Below, in pieces: positions 21,827 through 35,207 of a DNA stretch of 64,000 nt (the first letter of the stretch is position 1; the number at the start of each line of letters is the position of its first letter). This DNA is from Cunninghamella blakesleeana (Eukaryota > Mucoromycota > Mucoromycetes > Mucorales > Cunninghamellaceae), in contig JAFCIZ010000001.1 of NCBI GenBank assembly GCA_017871115.1, positions 2,523,501 to 2,587,500 of the forward strand, written 5' to 3'. The position numbers were made by a program, and so were the translations under genes. The notes beneath the pieces are model-generated. The model had not been told where the DNA came from, searched no databases, and saw only the letters and a program-made list of their open reading frames with translations.

Positions 21827-23502
21827 ATGCGTCTTGCTTTCGCTTCTATTATTACTCTTGCTACTTTAGCTATTGGAACTAGTGCTCGCCCTGGTAAACA
21901 CCATGGTAAACATCACCATGGTCATCACGGTCAACATCAAAAAGGAAAAGGTTTTGAACACATTCTTCAAATCTGGTTTGAAAACCAAGTAATACAAAAT
22001 AATATTTTTTAAAAAATACTTAGAAGAAACCCAATTATCAATTTTTAATATATATTTATTTTCAATACAGGACTTTGATGTCGTCAACAAGATTTCTTCT
22101 TTTACCAATCTTGCTAAACAAGGTATCCTTTTAGATAATTACAACGCTTTACAGCATCCTAGCTTGCCAAATTACATTGATGTAGCTGGAGGTAATAATA
22201 ATAATGAATAAAAAAATAAAATAAAAATAAGTGATTCGAGAAATATATTTATGTTTTTGTACTGGACTTACTGAAGTGTTTTTTCTACATCGTTTTCATT
22301 TCATTTTATATTTTTATACACACAGGAAGCAACTTTGGTATTACTAATGACGATTATTATAACATTCCTCAAAACATTTCCACACTTTATGATTTATTAG
22401 AAAAGAAAGGATTGACATGGAAAGTATATCAAGAGGATATTCCATCTGTTGGTTATACTGGTTTCAAATCTGGTGAATATGTCCGTAAACACAACCCTGC
22501 TGTTGTTTTTGACTCCGTTGCCTTCAACAAAAAACGCCTTGAGAATATTGTCCCTGGAACTCAATTGGATATCGATATTAAAAATGATGACCTCCCTAAT
22601 TGGATGTTGTAAGTAACTTTAAAAAATAACATAAAAAAGGGAAAATAAAAATAGATACAAATAATTACATGCGAACTTACGATTGATTTCTTACTGTTAA
22701 ATTGCCATTATGTATACAATTTGATTAATATATGTATACGTATATAGCTTTACCCCTAACATGCTAAACGATGGTCATGGTAATATATATATGAATACAA
22801 AAGAACGCTCTTTCTATATATATCAGTAATCCAATTGATTTTTGAATCTTTCTATTTTATTTTATTTTATTTATATTATTAGATACTAATGCTACTTATG
22901 CCGGTAAATGGTTAGAAAATTTCTACAAGAAGACTCTCAGTAATCCAAAATTCTTAGAAAAGACTTTAATTCTTGTAACTTTTGATGAAAACGCTACCTA
23001 TTCAATCCGTAATAAAGTATGGTCTCTTTTATTTGGTGCTATTCCTAAACATTTACAAGGAACTACTGATAGTACTTATTATACTCGTAAGTATTTTTAT
23101 TTATTATATTTATTATTTAAGGATTATTATAAAGAATTGTATTTGACCATGACTTTTTTTTTTTCTTTTTTTTTTTTAAAAAAATAGACTTCTCTGCCTT
23201 AAATACTGTTGAAGTAAGTGACATTGCTTTTGTAGCCTTAGATTATATCGACAATATTGCACTTATTAATTTATTTTATTTGTATTTAATAGAAAAATTG
23301 GAACCTTGGTTCATTAGGTCGTGGTGATGCAGAAAAACAAAGCTCTAACGTATTCAGTTTCTTAGCGGAAGACCTCGGTTATACTAATGTTGATGTACCT
23401 GAAAGTGAAATCCCAATGAATAACGGTTATCGCCCTGGTCTCTTAACCGGTAAAAGTTGGAACCAAACTCATCCTAATGGTGGTACCCCTCCTCCTAAAT
23501 GA
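21827..23502 (+). CDS. Secreted phosphoesterase-family acid phosphatase
   Basis: Seven exons: 21827-21988, 22071-22191, 22326-22608, 22748-22779, 22883-23086, 23188-23213 and 23293-23502, giving 345 residues. Residues 1-20 are a signal peptide (MRLAFASIITLATLAIGTSA). Next comes a His/Lys/Gly-rich stretch (residues 24-42, alternating KHH and GHH). The phosphoesterase core of the fungal acid phosphatase / phospholipase C superfamily follows: FENQDFD near the N-terminus, LQHPSLPNYI, then FFTPNMLNDGHDT, and FDENATYS. These hold the Asp, Asn, His and Glu residues that bind the metal/phosphate in this family. The enzyme probably releases phosphate from organic phosphoesters outside the cell or in the vacuole. 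The active-site block normally read ENTD is ENQD here, formed across the first exon junction. The stop is TGA. Confidence 0.85.
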
Positions 23503-23600
23503 GTGCAACATACTTTTTAATACAAAAAAAAATCATAATTTATTATCTATAGTATCAGTTAATGTAAGAATTAATAAAACAAATTTTTATAAATTTATAA

Positions 23601-23643
<43 letters not shown>

Positions 23644-23962
23644 ATTTGTCTCTTTTTTATTGTTGCTGGTCATATTATAGTTGCTGTTTTATAATTATAA
23701 CAATATATACAGAAAACAAACACGACTATATATATATAATTTAAATGTAAATAAAGAAAAAGAAAAAGCTGGTGCAACTTTTTTTATAATTTATAATTTA
23801 TAATTTGATTAAGTATAAAATAAAATGAAAAAAGACAAACTATAATTACACTGAACGAGGTGCAATGTCCATAATACTAATTTTGTAATGACTATAAACA
23901 ATAAAAAAAAATAAAACAAAATAAGAGAAAGGGAGAGAGAGATACATAATTGATGCGCCAGT
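23503..23962. other. Convergent 3' spacer with long poly-T tract
   Basis: Lies between the tail-to-tail ends of the phosphatase (+) and snRNP (-) genes. It holds a poly-T run of about 40 nt at 23602-23642 and TAATAAA-type polyadenylation signals (near 23572). No open frame. Confidence 0.6.
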
Positions 23963-24858
23963 CTATTTTCTTGCAAAAGTAACTTTCATGAGGTGATCGT
24001 CATCTATACGGTGGTTAGCTAATTCCATTTTAGCTAATGATGCCTGATAATCTGATTCATATTCAACAAACGCAATTGATTTTTTGGTAGGAATCATACG
24101 AACTTCTTTAAAGCCAGGATATGCTTGGAACAAATTGACAAGATATTCTTGATTGGCTTTTTCCGATAAATTTTGTAAGAAAAGAATGTTGTTAGGTGGG
24201 AGATAATCATCAGGAATGATGTTACGTTGGGTTCCAGTGCGTGAATCTTTATTACGTGCTATTAATATCAAATAAAAAAAATAATAATATTAATAAATAT
24301 CATATACTATTGTCATCTCTATTATCATCATTATAAGTATATGACTTACTTCCAGGTGCTTTAAAGGTGGGTTTATGTGAACCTGGTAATGGTAATGATC
24401 TAACTTGTTCTATATTAAAGAAAAAAAATAGACAGTAAAGAGGATATCTTTTAGTGGTTTTCATACAACTTTTCAGTGTTTTCAATATTAATATATTTTA
24501 TTCGTACCTTTCTTTTGCATACGGGTTTTATAATGATCTTCATAATCTCCATCCTTTTTTGCGTGTACATCTGATTTAGTTCTAGAAAATTGAACCACCT
24601 AGTATATAAATACATATATATCATTATCAATATATATATACATTTCATATATCCGTTAATCTTTTTATCTATTTATTCTCCTACCATAGGTTTTCCATAT
24701 AAATTATAATGCTGTAGCTCTTTAATAGCTTTTCCAGCTGACTCCTCATCAGGAAAAGCAACAAAAGCTTGTCCGCGCATACGTATATTTTTATGTGCTA
24801 TTATGTCTAAAACTTCACCATATTGTTGAAATAAGTTGCGTAATGTTTTTTTCATAAC

Positions 24859-24895
<37 letters not shown>

Positions 24896-25252
24896 TAAGA
24901 ATAAAAGGGTAAATAAAAATAAGTATTCAAGGTTGATTTTGTATTTATATATTTAATTCTTATTGCTATTATTGTCCTTATTATTACTTTCAAGCTTGAT
25001 TTTTTCATTTAAATTACTAACATAGATTGTTCTACTTGGAACTGTGTTTAATACTTGTTTAGACACTGGTAAACCTGGAGGAATGCCGCGGATACCAACA
25101 CCACCTTGTACTGCATTAGGATAAGGAGGTCGAGGTATGAATCCACCAGGAGGGGGTCTAAAACCTGGTGGAGGCATCCCAAATGGCCTTGGAGGACCAG
25201 GTGGACCATTCATAGGTATAGTTGATGGTGGAGGAGGAGGTGGATGTGACAT
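23963..25252 (-). CDS. U1A/U2B''-type snRNP protein with two RRMs
   Basis: Five exons on the minus strand, 25252-24988, 24857-24685, 24598-24508, 24409-24350 and 24258-23963, give 294 residues. The first 45 residues are Pro/Gly-rich (MSHPPPPPPS, FGMPPPGFRPPPGG). RRM1 (about residues 72-155) starts TIYVSNLNEKIK and contains QYGEVLDIIAHKNIRMRGQAFVAF, the signature of the U1A/U2B''/SNF family that binds U1 stem-loop II or U2 stem-loop IV. A charged linker follows, and RRM2 runs from ILFLQNLSEK to the C-terminus (SIAFVEYESDYQASLAKMEL). It is a component of the spliceosomal U1 and/or U2 snRNP in the nucleus. Which of the two paralogous roles it fills cannot be read from the sequence. The Pro-rich segment lies at the N-terminus rather than between the RRMs as in human U1A. 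Start to start distance to RAD3 is 219 bp, a likely shared promoter. Confidence 0.9.
24858..24894. repeat. (ATT)n microsatellite in snRNP intron
   Basis: About twelve ATT units in the intron between exons 1 and 2 of the U1A-like gene, immediately before the 3' splice site on the coding (minus) strand. Confidence 0.9.
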
Positions 25253-25471
25253 TATATATTAAAAGTAATTTATAAAAGTATATATAATATAATATTAGAA
25301 AAGAAAGAAGTAGGAAAAAAAAATTGGAGGAAAAAAATTTATAGTGACTCTTGGAATTTTTTAATATCCGCAGCTTTTTTTATTTTTTGGCGTTGACGCT
25401 AAATTTCCTTTTTTTACTCTTAGTATCATTTTTTTTTATACACTTACTTGAAAACACAAATTATAGATACA

Positions 25472-28400
25472 ATGATGTAAAGCACAATCAAATAAAAATA
25501 TATTTATAATAATATTTGTGATTTAAACTTTAATATTTATTATTTTTGTATTTGATTTAGTTTTAATATAGATGAGCTTACTGTCCATTTCCCTTATGAC
25601 AAAATATATCCAGAACAATATCAATATATGTGTGATTTGAAGAAATCCCTTGATGCCCAGGTAAATATTAATTTGTTGTATATTTTATATATGTGTAAAG
25701 GCATTTTCTTTTATATTTACATTTATTAATATATATATACATATATACATATATACATATATACATATATATGAATTATATAGGGTCATTGTGTACTTGA
25801 AATGCCTTCGGGAACTGGAAAAACTGTATCGCTTCTTTCTTTAATTGTTTCTTACCAAATGGTAATAACTAAAAAATAAAAATAATAAAAATGCTTTCAA
25901 AATAATGAAAATATAAAGTATTAGCAATATATATTTCTTTTTATTTAATTACTATATTAAACTATATATACAATAGCAACACCCTGAGCAGCATAGAAAA
26001 CTAGTTTATTGCTCGCGTACTGTACCAGAAATTGAAAAAGCATTGGCCGAGTTAAAGCATTTAATGAGATATAGACAAAGTGAAGGATTAGAAGAGGACT
26101 TTTTCGGGATTGGATTAACTTCACGAAAAAATCTTTGTTTGCATCCTACTGTTTCAAAAGAAAAAAAGGGCAAAGTCGTTGATGCAAAATGTAGAGACAT
26201 GACTGCAAGTTGGGTGCGTGCTAAAGCTGGAAAAACTAAAAGTGGACGATCGGAAGTGGAAAATAATAATAATATGGATATTGATACAGACATTGAATTA
26301 TGCAATTTTTATGAACAACTTGAAGCAGCAGAATCACCTAACCCTATTCCAAATGGAGTGTACACTCTTGAAGAACTGAAGGCATATGGAAAGAAAATGA
26401 CTTTTTGTCCTTATTATCTTATTCGTCGTGCGGTAAGTTTTATTTGTTGGATATTTTTGGATGAAAATAGTACTTTTCCCTCATATACATACATACATAT
26501 ATATATGTATATATATTCTTTATTATTATTATTTACTTTAGATTTCTTTTGCCAACGTTGTGATCTATTCTTATCATTATATGCTTGACCCTAAAGTAGC
26601 TGACCTTGTTTCTAAAGAATTATCTAAAGATTGTATCGTAGTATTTGATGAAGCACATAATATTGGTAAATATATAAATACATATACATCTATATATTGA
26701 AATTATGATATTGATTAATTTATTATTACTATTAATATTATAATTATTATTAGATAATGTATGTATTGAATCACTTAGTATTGATATTACAAGACCTATA
26801 TTAGATTCTGGTGCCAGAAGTATTGGGTTACTAGCAGATAGGATTGCAGAGTAAACAATTTATATCTTCAAATGATATGTATTTTTTATTTTTTTCATAA
26901 AAACTCAACTTGAAACTTCATTAATAGAATAAAAAAAACCGACCGGCAAAAACTGGAGGCTGAATATTCAAAACTGGTGGAAGGTAAAGAATAAAAAAGG
27001 TTTTCTGCTATTTATTATCATATATTATTTTTATTTATTAATCAATATCAAATCCTTTATTATTATTATTGTTATTATTATAAATAGGCCTACGAGAAGC
27101 AAGTAGTGCAAGAGATGAAGATACATTTATGGCTAATCCAGTTTTACCTGACGACTTATTAAAAGAAGCTGTACCTGGTAACATTCGACGAGCAGAACAT
27201 TTTGTAGCATTTTTAAGACGATTTATTGAATATCTAAAGGTATGTATATATTCGATAAAAATAATAAGAATAATGTTGATTATAAGTTTGTATGTTTATA
27301 TGATTATTAATCTACTATTATGACTTATTTTTTTTAAAAAAATATATAGACTAGAATGCGAGTTATGCATGTGGTAGCAGAAAATCCGACTTCTTTTTTA
27401 CAGCATTTAAAAGATGTTACCTTTATTGAAAGGAAACCTTTACGATTTTGTGCAGAAAGATTAACAAGTTTGGTACGAACTCTTGAACTAAGTGATTTAG
27501 AACATTTTTCAAGTTTACAACGAATTGCTGCTTTTGCTACTTTGGTATCAACTTATGATAAAGGTAAGTTAATAAACATACACACACGCATATATATCAT
27601 CATCATCATCATCATCATCATTTTATTTTATTTTATTTTATTACATTTTTAGGTTTCCTACTTATTTTAGAACCTTTTGAAACCGATACTGCAACGATAC
27701 CCAATCCTGTATTACACTTTACGTAAGTGCAGATCATGATTATTAAAAATTATATTTTGTACTTATACTTTTTTAATGATTTTCTTTTTTTATGTTAATC
27801 AAGTTGCTTGGATGCATCAATTGCCATTAAACCGGTGATAGAACGATTCAGTACCGTAGTTATTACGTCTGGTACGTTATCTCCTTTAGACATGTATCCA
27901 AAAATGCTAAATTTCCATGCTGTAGTTCAAGAAAGTTATGCAATGACTCTTACCAGAAATTGTTTCTTGCCTATGGTACGCCTAAATTGTTTTATAACTT
28001 ATTTTAATATATTCATTATGGACGATTGTTTAATAATATTGTTCTAATATATCTATTTTTTATTATCTTTATTTATGTAGATTATTACCCGTGGTTCTGA
28101 TCAAGTTGCAGTTAGTTCTAAATTCGAAGTAAGAAATGATCCTGCTGTAGTAAGAAACTTTGGGCAAATTATGGTAGAATTTTCAAAGATTGTGCCTGAT
28201 GGTGTTGTTTGTTTCTTTCCTAGTTATCTTTATATGGAACAAATTGTATCTATGTGGAATGATATGGTAATTGAAGTTGGTATAAGTATTTGTAAATACT
28301 TCAGTATTATTATTCTTTTATGGATGTTATTAATATATAAATCATTTCAAATAGGGTATTTTAAATGAAGCATGGAAACATAAGCTCATATTTGTTGAAA

Positions 28401-29272
28401 CACCCGATGCCGCAGAAACAAGTTTGGCACTCTCTAACTATCGAAAAGTAATTTTTGTAAAAAAAATAATAAGTAAAATATCAAAATATCAAAACATTTA
28501 TTTATGCAATTTTTTTAAATATATTTTACTAATAGGCTTGTGATAATGGTCGAGGGGCGATTTTATTGTCAGTAGCTCGTGGAAAAGTTTCTGAAGGAAT
28601 TGATTTTGATCATAATTATGGACGCGCAGTAATTATGTTTGGTATCCCTTATCAATATACGGAATCTAGAATATTAAAAGTAAGCCTATATATCTCAAAA
28701 TTATAAAAAAATAAAAATAAATTAAATAAGCATAAGTTAATATTTATTACTTTCATTTTAATAGGCTCGGTTGGAATATTTACGTGACAATCATAATATT
28801 CGTGAAAATGATTTCTTAACTTTCGATGCCATGCGCCATGCAGCACAATGTGTTGGTAGAGTGTTGCGAGGTAAAACAGACTATGGATTAATGGTATTTG
28901 CAGATAAGGTAAAAGCAAACAAACAATCAAACAAACAAACAAGCAAACAAGCAAACAAACAAACAAATATAAATAAATGATGACATTTTATATAAATATC
29001 AAGTAATTAACAGTTATTTTATTTTATTTTTGTTATTATTTTTTTTCTAATAGAGATTTGCTCGATCCGATAAACGCGCTAAATTACCTAAATGGATTAA
29101 TCAATATGTAACAGAGGCTTCAACAAATTTATCCACTGATATGGCCGTTGATATATCCAAAAGATTTTTACGATCTATGGCGCAACCAATTGAAAGTAAT
29201 CAAACTGGTGTATCATTATGGTCACTGAAGGATATTGAGAATCGACAAAAAAAAATAACAACAATTAATTAA
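25472..29272 (+). CDS. RAD3: TFIIH 5'-3' DNA helicase RAD3/XPD
   Basis: Sixteen exons: 25472-25476, 25561-25660, 25784-25861, 25977-26432, 26542-26665, 26754-26850, 26928-26983, 27088-27239, 27350-27563, 27653-27722, 27804-27975, 28081-28266, 28355-28447, 28536-28679, 28765-28908 and 29054-29272, giving 769 residues (human XPD 760). The first coding exon is only ATGAT. After splicing the protein opens [15 protein letters not shown], the expected XPD start. Walker A is [10 protein letters not shown] and the DEAH box is VVFDEAHNI. The four Fe-S cysteines are present in NLCLHP, AKCRDM, ELCNFY and TFCPYY. Motifs V/VI are [12 protein letters not shown] and [17 protein letters not shown] unwinds damaged DNA in nucleotide-excision repair and is a structural part of TFIIH in transcription initiation. 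All catalytic elements look intact. Confidence 0.97.
27596..27624. repeat. (CAT)n microsatellite in RAD3 intron
   Basis: About nine consecutive CAT/ATC units in the intron between RAD3 exons 9 and 10, followed by a TTTTA pentamer run. Confidence 0.9.
28914..28970. repeat. (AAAC)n microsatellite in RAD3 intron
   Basis: Run of about 13 AAAC-type tetramers with occasional AAGC/AATC variants just after the donor of the last RAD3 intron. Confidence 0.85.
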
Positions 29273-29932
29273 TAATAATGTATATAAATCATTTTTGATA
29301 GATAAATAAATATTTTGAATTTATGCTTAAAAATAAAATGAAGTTTTATCTATTATAAAAAAAATAAATTACAATCTATCTCCACAAATGATAAATCAGT
29401 TGTTGTGATATTTTAACATTTCAGTAGTAAAGTCATAAACTATATATATATATATATATATAAATTTTCATATAATCAATATGAGCATTGACCAACAAAA
29501 CTAAAAATTGGTACATGAAAATTAAAATATATGTATAGAATGTCTATTCTATTGACTAACTAAAATATCAAAGCAATTGGTCTAATATTTGGGAAATAAT
29601 AAGTATTCAGCTTGAATACTACTCTTTAAATATCCTTTTTGACCTTTTAAAAGTATCAATTATCTTTTTTATATCCTTGTAGTTATTCAGAAAATGTATT
29701 TTTTTTAAAAAAAAGTTCCCTAAAGTGTTGTCGTTATACCAAATTGAGTCACCTTGATTGCATAAATGTATATATAAACAAGCCACTACATATGTTGTAT
29801 ATATGGTGATGATATATTTAAAACTCAGAAAAATTATATTTTCCTTCTGTCTCAATTCTTTATTTTTCTTCTCTCTTCATTTTATTTTTTTTACAATTAT
29901 ATTTTTCTTTCTTTCCACTTTTTTTTTTGTGA
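29273..29932. other. RAD3 3' end and CysRS upstream region
   Basis: About 660 bp, A+T-rich. It has a (TA)n run at 29442-29462, a T8A8 tract at 29699-29714 and a pyrimidine-rich leader at about 29840-29930 directly before the first CysRS start. No open frame I would support. Confidence 0.5.
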
Positions 29933-32900
29933 ATGCCCTTAGCGCTATTCACTTATAGAAAAAAAGTCTTTTTTGCTACTTCTCAATTATTTTATTTTAC
30001 CGCACAAGTTAAACGTACAATGGCTTCTGAAATAAATCGACAACAACCAAAATGGGCTGTACCTGTCCCAACACGCCCTCCACCAACTTTAAAGCTACAA
30101 AACTCTTTAACAAGAAAAAAGGTGGATATGCTAAAAAAAATATTTTATATTAAAATATGTAAATAAATTAGAGCTTAATATTTATCTACTATATGTATTT
30201 TATTTTTATTTTTATTATTGTTATTATTAAATTAGGATGAGTTCATCCCTATACGCGGTCGTCAAGTAACTTGGTATAACTGTGGTCCTACTGTTTATGA
30301 TGCTTCTCATATGGGTCATGCAAGGTATATAAAAACAATAACAATAAAATAGATTTTTATTAGTTTTTTTTATATGTTTCGTAAGTATTAATTTTATTTA
30401 TACATATACATATATTATATAAATGTATATTATTGTATTTTTAAATAGAACATATTTATCAATGGATATCATCCGCCGTGTTTTAGAAGATTACTTTAAT
30501 TACGATGTGCTCTTTGTTCAAAATGTTACTGATATCGATGATAAAGTAAGTGGTATAAATTAAAGTATAACAAATAATCGTAATCACAATTATAAACATA
30601 GTAGATTAAAGATAAACTTTATATATCAAAATACTAATATATACACATGTTTTTATTATTTTATAAATAGATTATTTTACGTGCTCGTCAACAATACTTA
30701 TTTAATAACTTTAAAAAAGATACGAAACAATTGGACAGTGATTTAATCAAGTTAGTTGAAGAATCTTGGGTAGTATATGCCAAATCCAAATTAGAAAAGG
30801 TACCAGGTGCATCAGATTCAGCAATTAAAGATTGGACAACATTTGAAAAGAGTATGACCCCTGAGGAAGTTGCTAAAGCTTTGGTGTTGGAAGAAAAGTT
30901 TAAAATGGTTTTAAGTGCTTTAGTAAGTAGATAATAATAATAATAAGTAATTTTTTTAGATGTGTTCATAATATTTTTTATTAAATATAATTATTTATAG
31001 AGAGCATCTTATATTGCTATTGAAAATGCCAAGAAAGCTTTAGCTCAAAATGAAAACTCAAAAGATAATGCTGGATTACTGTTGGATGCTAGTCAAGATA
31101 TTGTTGCTAACTATTTGGATAAAAAGGTACTGTTAGGTTTATGATTACAAAATAATTATGATATTTATTAAATTTAATTAATCCTAAATATATACTTTTT
31201 TTATACATAGCATGGTTCTGAAGTTAATGACAAAGGAATTTTTAGAGAATTGTCTTCATATTGGGAAGATAAATACTTTGAAGATATGGAAGCATTAAAT
31301 GTGAGTTAGAATAAATCATAAATTTGGATGATAAGAATAGTTTATCGGTGAAAAATCAATTAATAAAAGAGTCAATAATAAATAATACAAAAGTTGATAT
31401 TAATACTAATATTTTATTTTATTTTGATCTTTTATAAATGGTAGGTAAAAAAACCAGATATTCAAACTCGCGTTAGTGAATATGTACCTGAAATTGTTAA
31501 CTATGTACAAAAGATTATTGATAATGGCTATGCATACGAAGCACAGGGCTCTGTTTATTTTGATACCACTCGTTATGATGGACATAATGGTCATTATTAT
31601 GCCAAATTGGAACCCTGGTCAAAAGGAAATACTGAATTAATAGCAGATGGTGAAGGATCATTAGGTTCTAAGTTAACTGGACAAAAAAGTAAGAGTGATT
31701 TTGCATTATGGAAAGCATCCAAGCCTGGTGAACCTGTTTGGGATTCTCCATGGGGCCCTGGTCGTCCTGGATGGCATATTGAATGTTCTGTTATGGCTGA
31801 GTAATATATTTATATATATTTATAATTATTTTATAACATAGTTATATTTATATATATATTATTCGAATTTTGTTTTACATAGTGCTGTATTAGGTCAAAA
31901 TTTTGATATTCATTCTGGTGGTATTGATTTAGCATTCCCCCATCACGATAATGAAATAGCTCAATCTGAAAGTTATGCCAATTGTCATCAATGGGTGAAT
32001 TACTTTTTACATGCTGGACATCTTCATGTGGAAGGGCAAAAGATGAGTAAAAGCTTAAAGAATTTTATCACTATTCAAGAAGCCCTTAAACAATATTCAG
32101 CACGTCAATTAAGATTATTCTATCTTCACCATCAATGGGATGCTAAAATGGATTTTAAACAATCAAGTATGCATGAAACTATTCAAAATGAAACTACAAT
32201 GAAGGTAATGAATAGTAAATGATTAAATACATTATATTTGCGAATTTTTTTTAATATACATATATATTACCTTTTTGTTTAATTTATATGTAGAACTTTT
32301 TTGATAATGTTAAAGGTTTATTGTATAAGATTCAAAAGGATGGGAGCCGTGGTGCTACAGATTTACCAAATGGCGCTATAACACATAGATTTAATTCACC
32401 TGAAGCTGATTTATTAGCCTTGTAAGTTGACTTTTAAAATATGCTAATAGCATAAAGGAATAGTTAAAAAAAGCGTTACTCATTTTTATACTATTTATTC
32501 TACTTTTACTTTTTTATTCTATTTTATCTCTTAGACTTCAAGACAAACAAGAAGCTGTACATCAAGCTCTTTGTGATTCTATCAATACTCCGGTTGCTAT
32601 GGATGAAATCATGAATTTAATTTCTCATACGAATAAATATATGGCCAATGGTTCCAAGGCTGTTAATCCTCATCTTTTAGAGAAAATTGCAAAATGGATT
32701 ACCTCTATGATGAAAATATTTGGCGTTGCGGATAATGGTTCAGATATCGGTTTTGGTTCTGTTGATCAAGCTAATGGCAATGTAAGTCTAAATGTGATTT
32801 TAAATGCATATATATTTATTTTAATATTATCATCGTTATTTTACATTAATATAATATGGTTTAAATATTTGTATAGATTGAAGATACTTTAATGCCCTAC

Positions 32901-33525
32901 CTTCATACCTTATCTAATTTCCGTGATCAAATACGTCGTTTAGCAAGAGAACAAGTTCCTTATAATGAATTTTTGAAACAATGTGATAATCTTCGTGATG
33001 TACAATTGGTAGATTTAGGTGTCTCACTTGATGATCAAGAAGGTAATTGTATATATATGTTTATTAATTTATAATTTTTTTTAAAATAGTCTTAATTATA
33101 AGTTATTAAAGTCATTTTTCTTTTTTTCGCCTTTCATTCTTCCTCCACCTTTTTTTTTTTTTATCAAATAATATTGATAATTAGATGGAACTGCTATTGT
33201 AAAATTAGTACCCAAAGAAGAATTGATCGAAGCCCGTGAAAAAAAATTGGCATTACAAAGAGAACGTGCAGCAAAAAAAGAAGCAGCTAATGCAGAACGT
33301 GAACGAAAAAGATTGGAAAAATTAGAAAAAGGGCGTGTCAACCCTGTAGATATGTTTAAAAAGAATGATGAATTCTCAAAATTTGATGAACAAGGATTGC
33401 CAACACATACGAAGGATGGTGAAGAAATTACTAAAAGTAGAAAGAAGAAATTACAAAAAGAATGGGATTCACAAAAGAAATTACACGAAGAATATCTTAA
33501 AGAAATGAATAAATTACAACAATAG
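29933..33525 (+). CDS. CRS1: Cysteinyl-tRNA synthetase (two in-frame starts)
   Basis: Twelve exons: 29933 (or 30020)-30121, 30236-30324, 30449-30545, 30671-30922, 31001-31126, 31211-31300, 31445-31800, 31883-32204, 32294-32421, 32535-32781, 32877-33042 and 33185-33525. From 30020 the protein is 771 residues (yeast 767); from 29933 it gains 29 residues. Class I motifs are present: HMGHAR (HIGH-type, after [11 protein letters not shown]) and [10 protein letters not shown] (KMSKS). Zinc ligands are in NCGPT, WHIECSV and [11 protein letters not shown] eukaryotic insertion and a Lys/Glu-rich C-terminal extension are present. It charges tRNA-Cys with cysteine. The 29-residue extension is basic, lacks acidic residues and has an amphipathic look, so it may be a mitochondrial presequence. 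Upstream ATG context is weak (T at -3); the second is strong (A at -3, G at +4). The first intron uses a GTGGAT donor. Confidence 0.95.
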
Positions 33526-34067
33526 TTATATTATTTTATTATTATAATATAATAAAATTTTATATAACTAATAAAGCCTGTGTCACATTGATATCGGTCT
33601 TTCAATATGATTTTGCATGAATAAATATAACAAATATAGTAATAAAATGGAATCAAACATATTTTTAAGATTTATTTTTTAATTGTGTTTTAATAAAATA
33701 TTCTACCAAACTTAAATACATTTACGTAACTTGTAAAAAGAAAAAATAGCGAGCGAAGAATGGGGTTTAAAAATACATGATAAAATTAGTAAAATTTATT
33801 TTTAAACGTATACCAAGCTCAATTATATTACAATTTCATTGCAAAACTTGATTTTTATTTCTTTACGTATATAGTTATTTATTAAATTAGTATTTATATA
33901 CAAATATATTTAAACATATGTTTGATTTTATTATGATTTATATAAAATGAAAATATAGGGAATATATGAAACAAATGATTAAAAAGTAAACATGAGAGTA
34001 GGGGTAGAAAAAAAAAATGTGTATGATGATAAATAAAATAAAAAATAAAAATAAAAATAAATACAGC
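33526..34067. other. Convergent 3' spacer
   Basis: Between the ends of CysRS (+) and the RNR small subunit (-). A+T-rich, with AATAAA-like signals on both strands (for example 33549-33556 and plus-strand TTTATT near 33665). Nothing else recognised. Confidence 0.5.
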
Positions 34068-35171
34068 TTAGAAGTCGGCATCCAAAGTGAATTGTTTTTC
34101 TTCAGCAGTCTTGTTCATAACACCAGCACGTTGATAATCAGATACACGTTTTTCAAAGAAGTTGGTTTTGCCTTGGAGAGAAATTAAGTCCATGAAATCA
34201 AAAGGATTAGAAGAATTGTAATGTTTTTCTAAGCCAAGAGACACCATGAGACGATCAGCAACGAATTCAATGTATTCGCACATTAATTTGGAATTCATAC
34301 CGATAAGGGCAACAGGTAAAGCATCAGTTAAAAATTCTTGTTCAATAGTAACGGCTTCTACAATGATTTCACGAACACGATCATGGCTAGGTTGTTTTTG
34401 AATATGGCTAAATAATAAACAAGCAAAATCGGTATGGAGACCTTCATCACGACTAATCAATTCATTAGAGAAAGTTAAACCAGGCATCAAACCACGCTTC
34501 TTGAGCCAGAAAATAGAAGCAAAAGCACCAGAGAAGAAGATACCTTCAATAGCAGCAAAGGCAACAAGACGTTCAGCAAAAGATTCATTACCAGTAATCC
34601 AACGGAAAGCCCATTCTGCTTTTCTTTTAATACAAGGGACTATATGTTTTTTTTTTTTTTTTTTTTTTTAATAAAAAAAAAAAAGGATATTTCGCGTTAG
34701 TTCGTGTATTTACTTTTATGGATTATATTATAAGTTTCATAAAAATATATGTATGACATTACTTGTTTCAATGGCGTCAAAAAGTTTTTCTTTTTCAGCA
34801 GGATCTTTAATATAAGTATCAATCAATAAACTATAAGTTTCAGAATGAATATTTTCAATCATGATTTGAAAACCATAGAAACATTTAGCTTCAGCAATTT
34901 TGACTTCATCCATAAAGTTTTGTACCAAGTTTTCATTGACAATACCATCAGAACTAGCAAAGAAAGCTAATACATGCGAAATAAAATAACGTTCATCATC
35001 ATTCATTTTGTTTTCCCAGTCGTTAAGATCTTTAGAAAGATCAATTTCTTCAGCAGTCCAGAAAGAAGCTTCATGTTTTTTATAAAATTGCCAGATCTGA
35101 GGTTTTTTAATACAAAAATAATAAAAATAGTTTTGAGTATTAGTTAATTAATATTATATATTTATGCAATA

Positions 35172-35207
<36 letters not shown>

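Noticed and set aside
28652..28966. Minus-strand frame starting [13 protein letters not shown]
   Set aside because: Antisense of the AAAC microsatellite in the last RAD3 intron.
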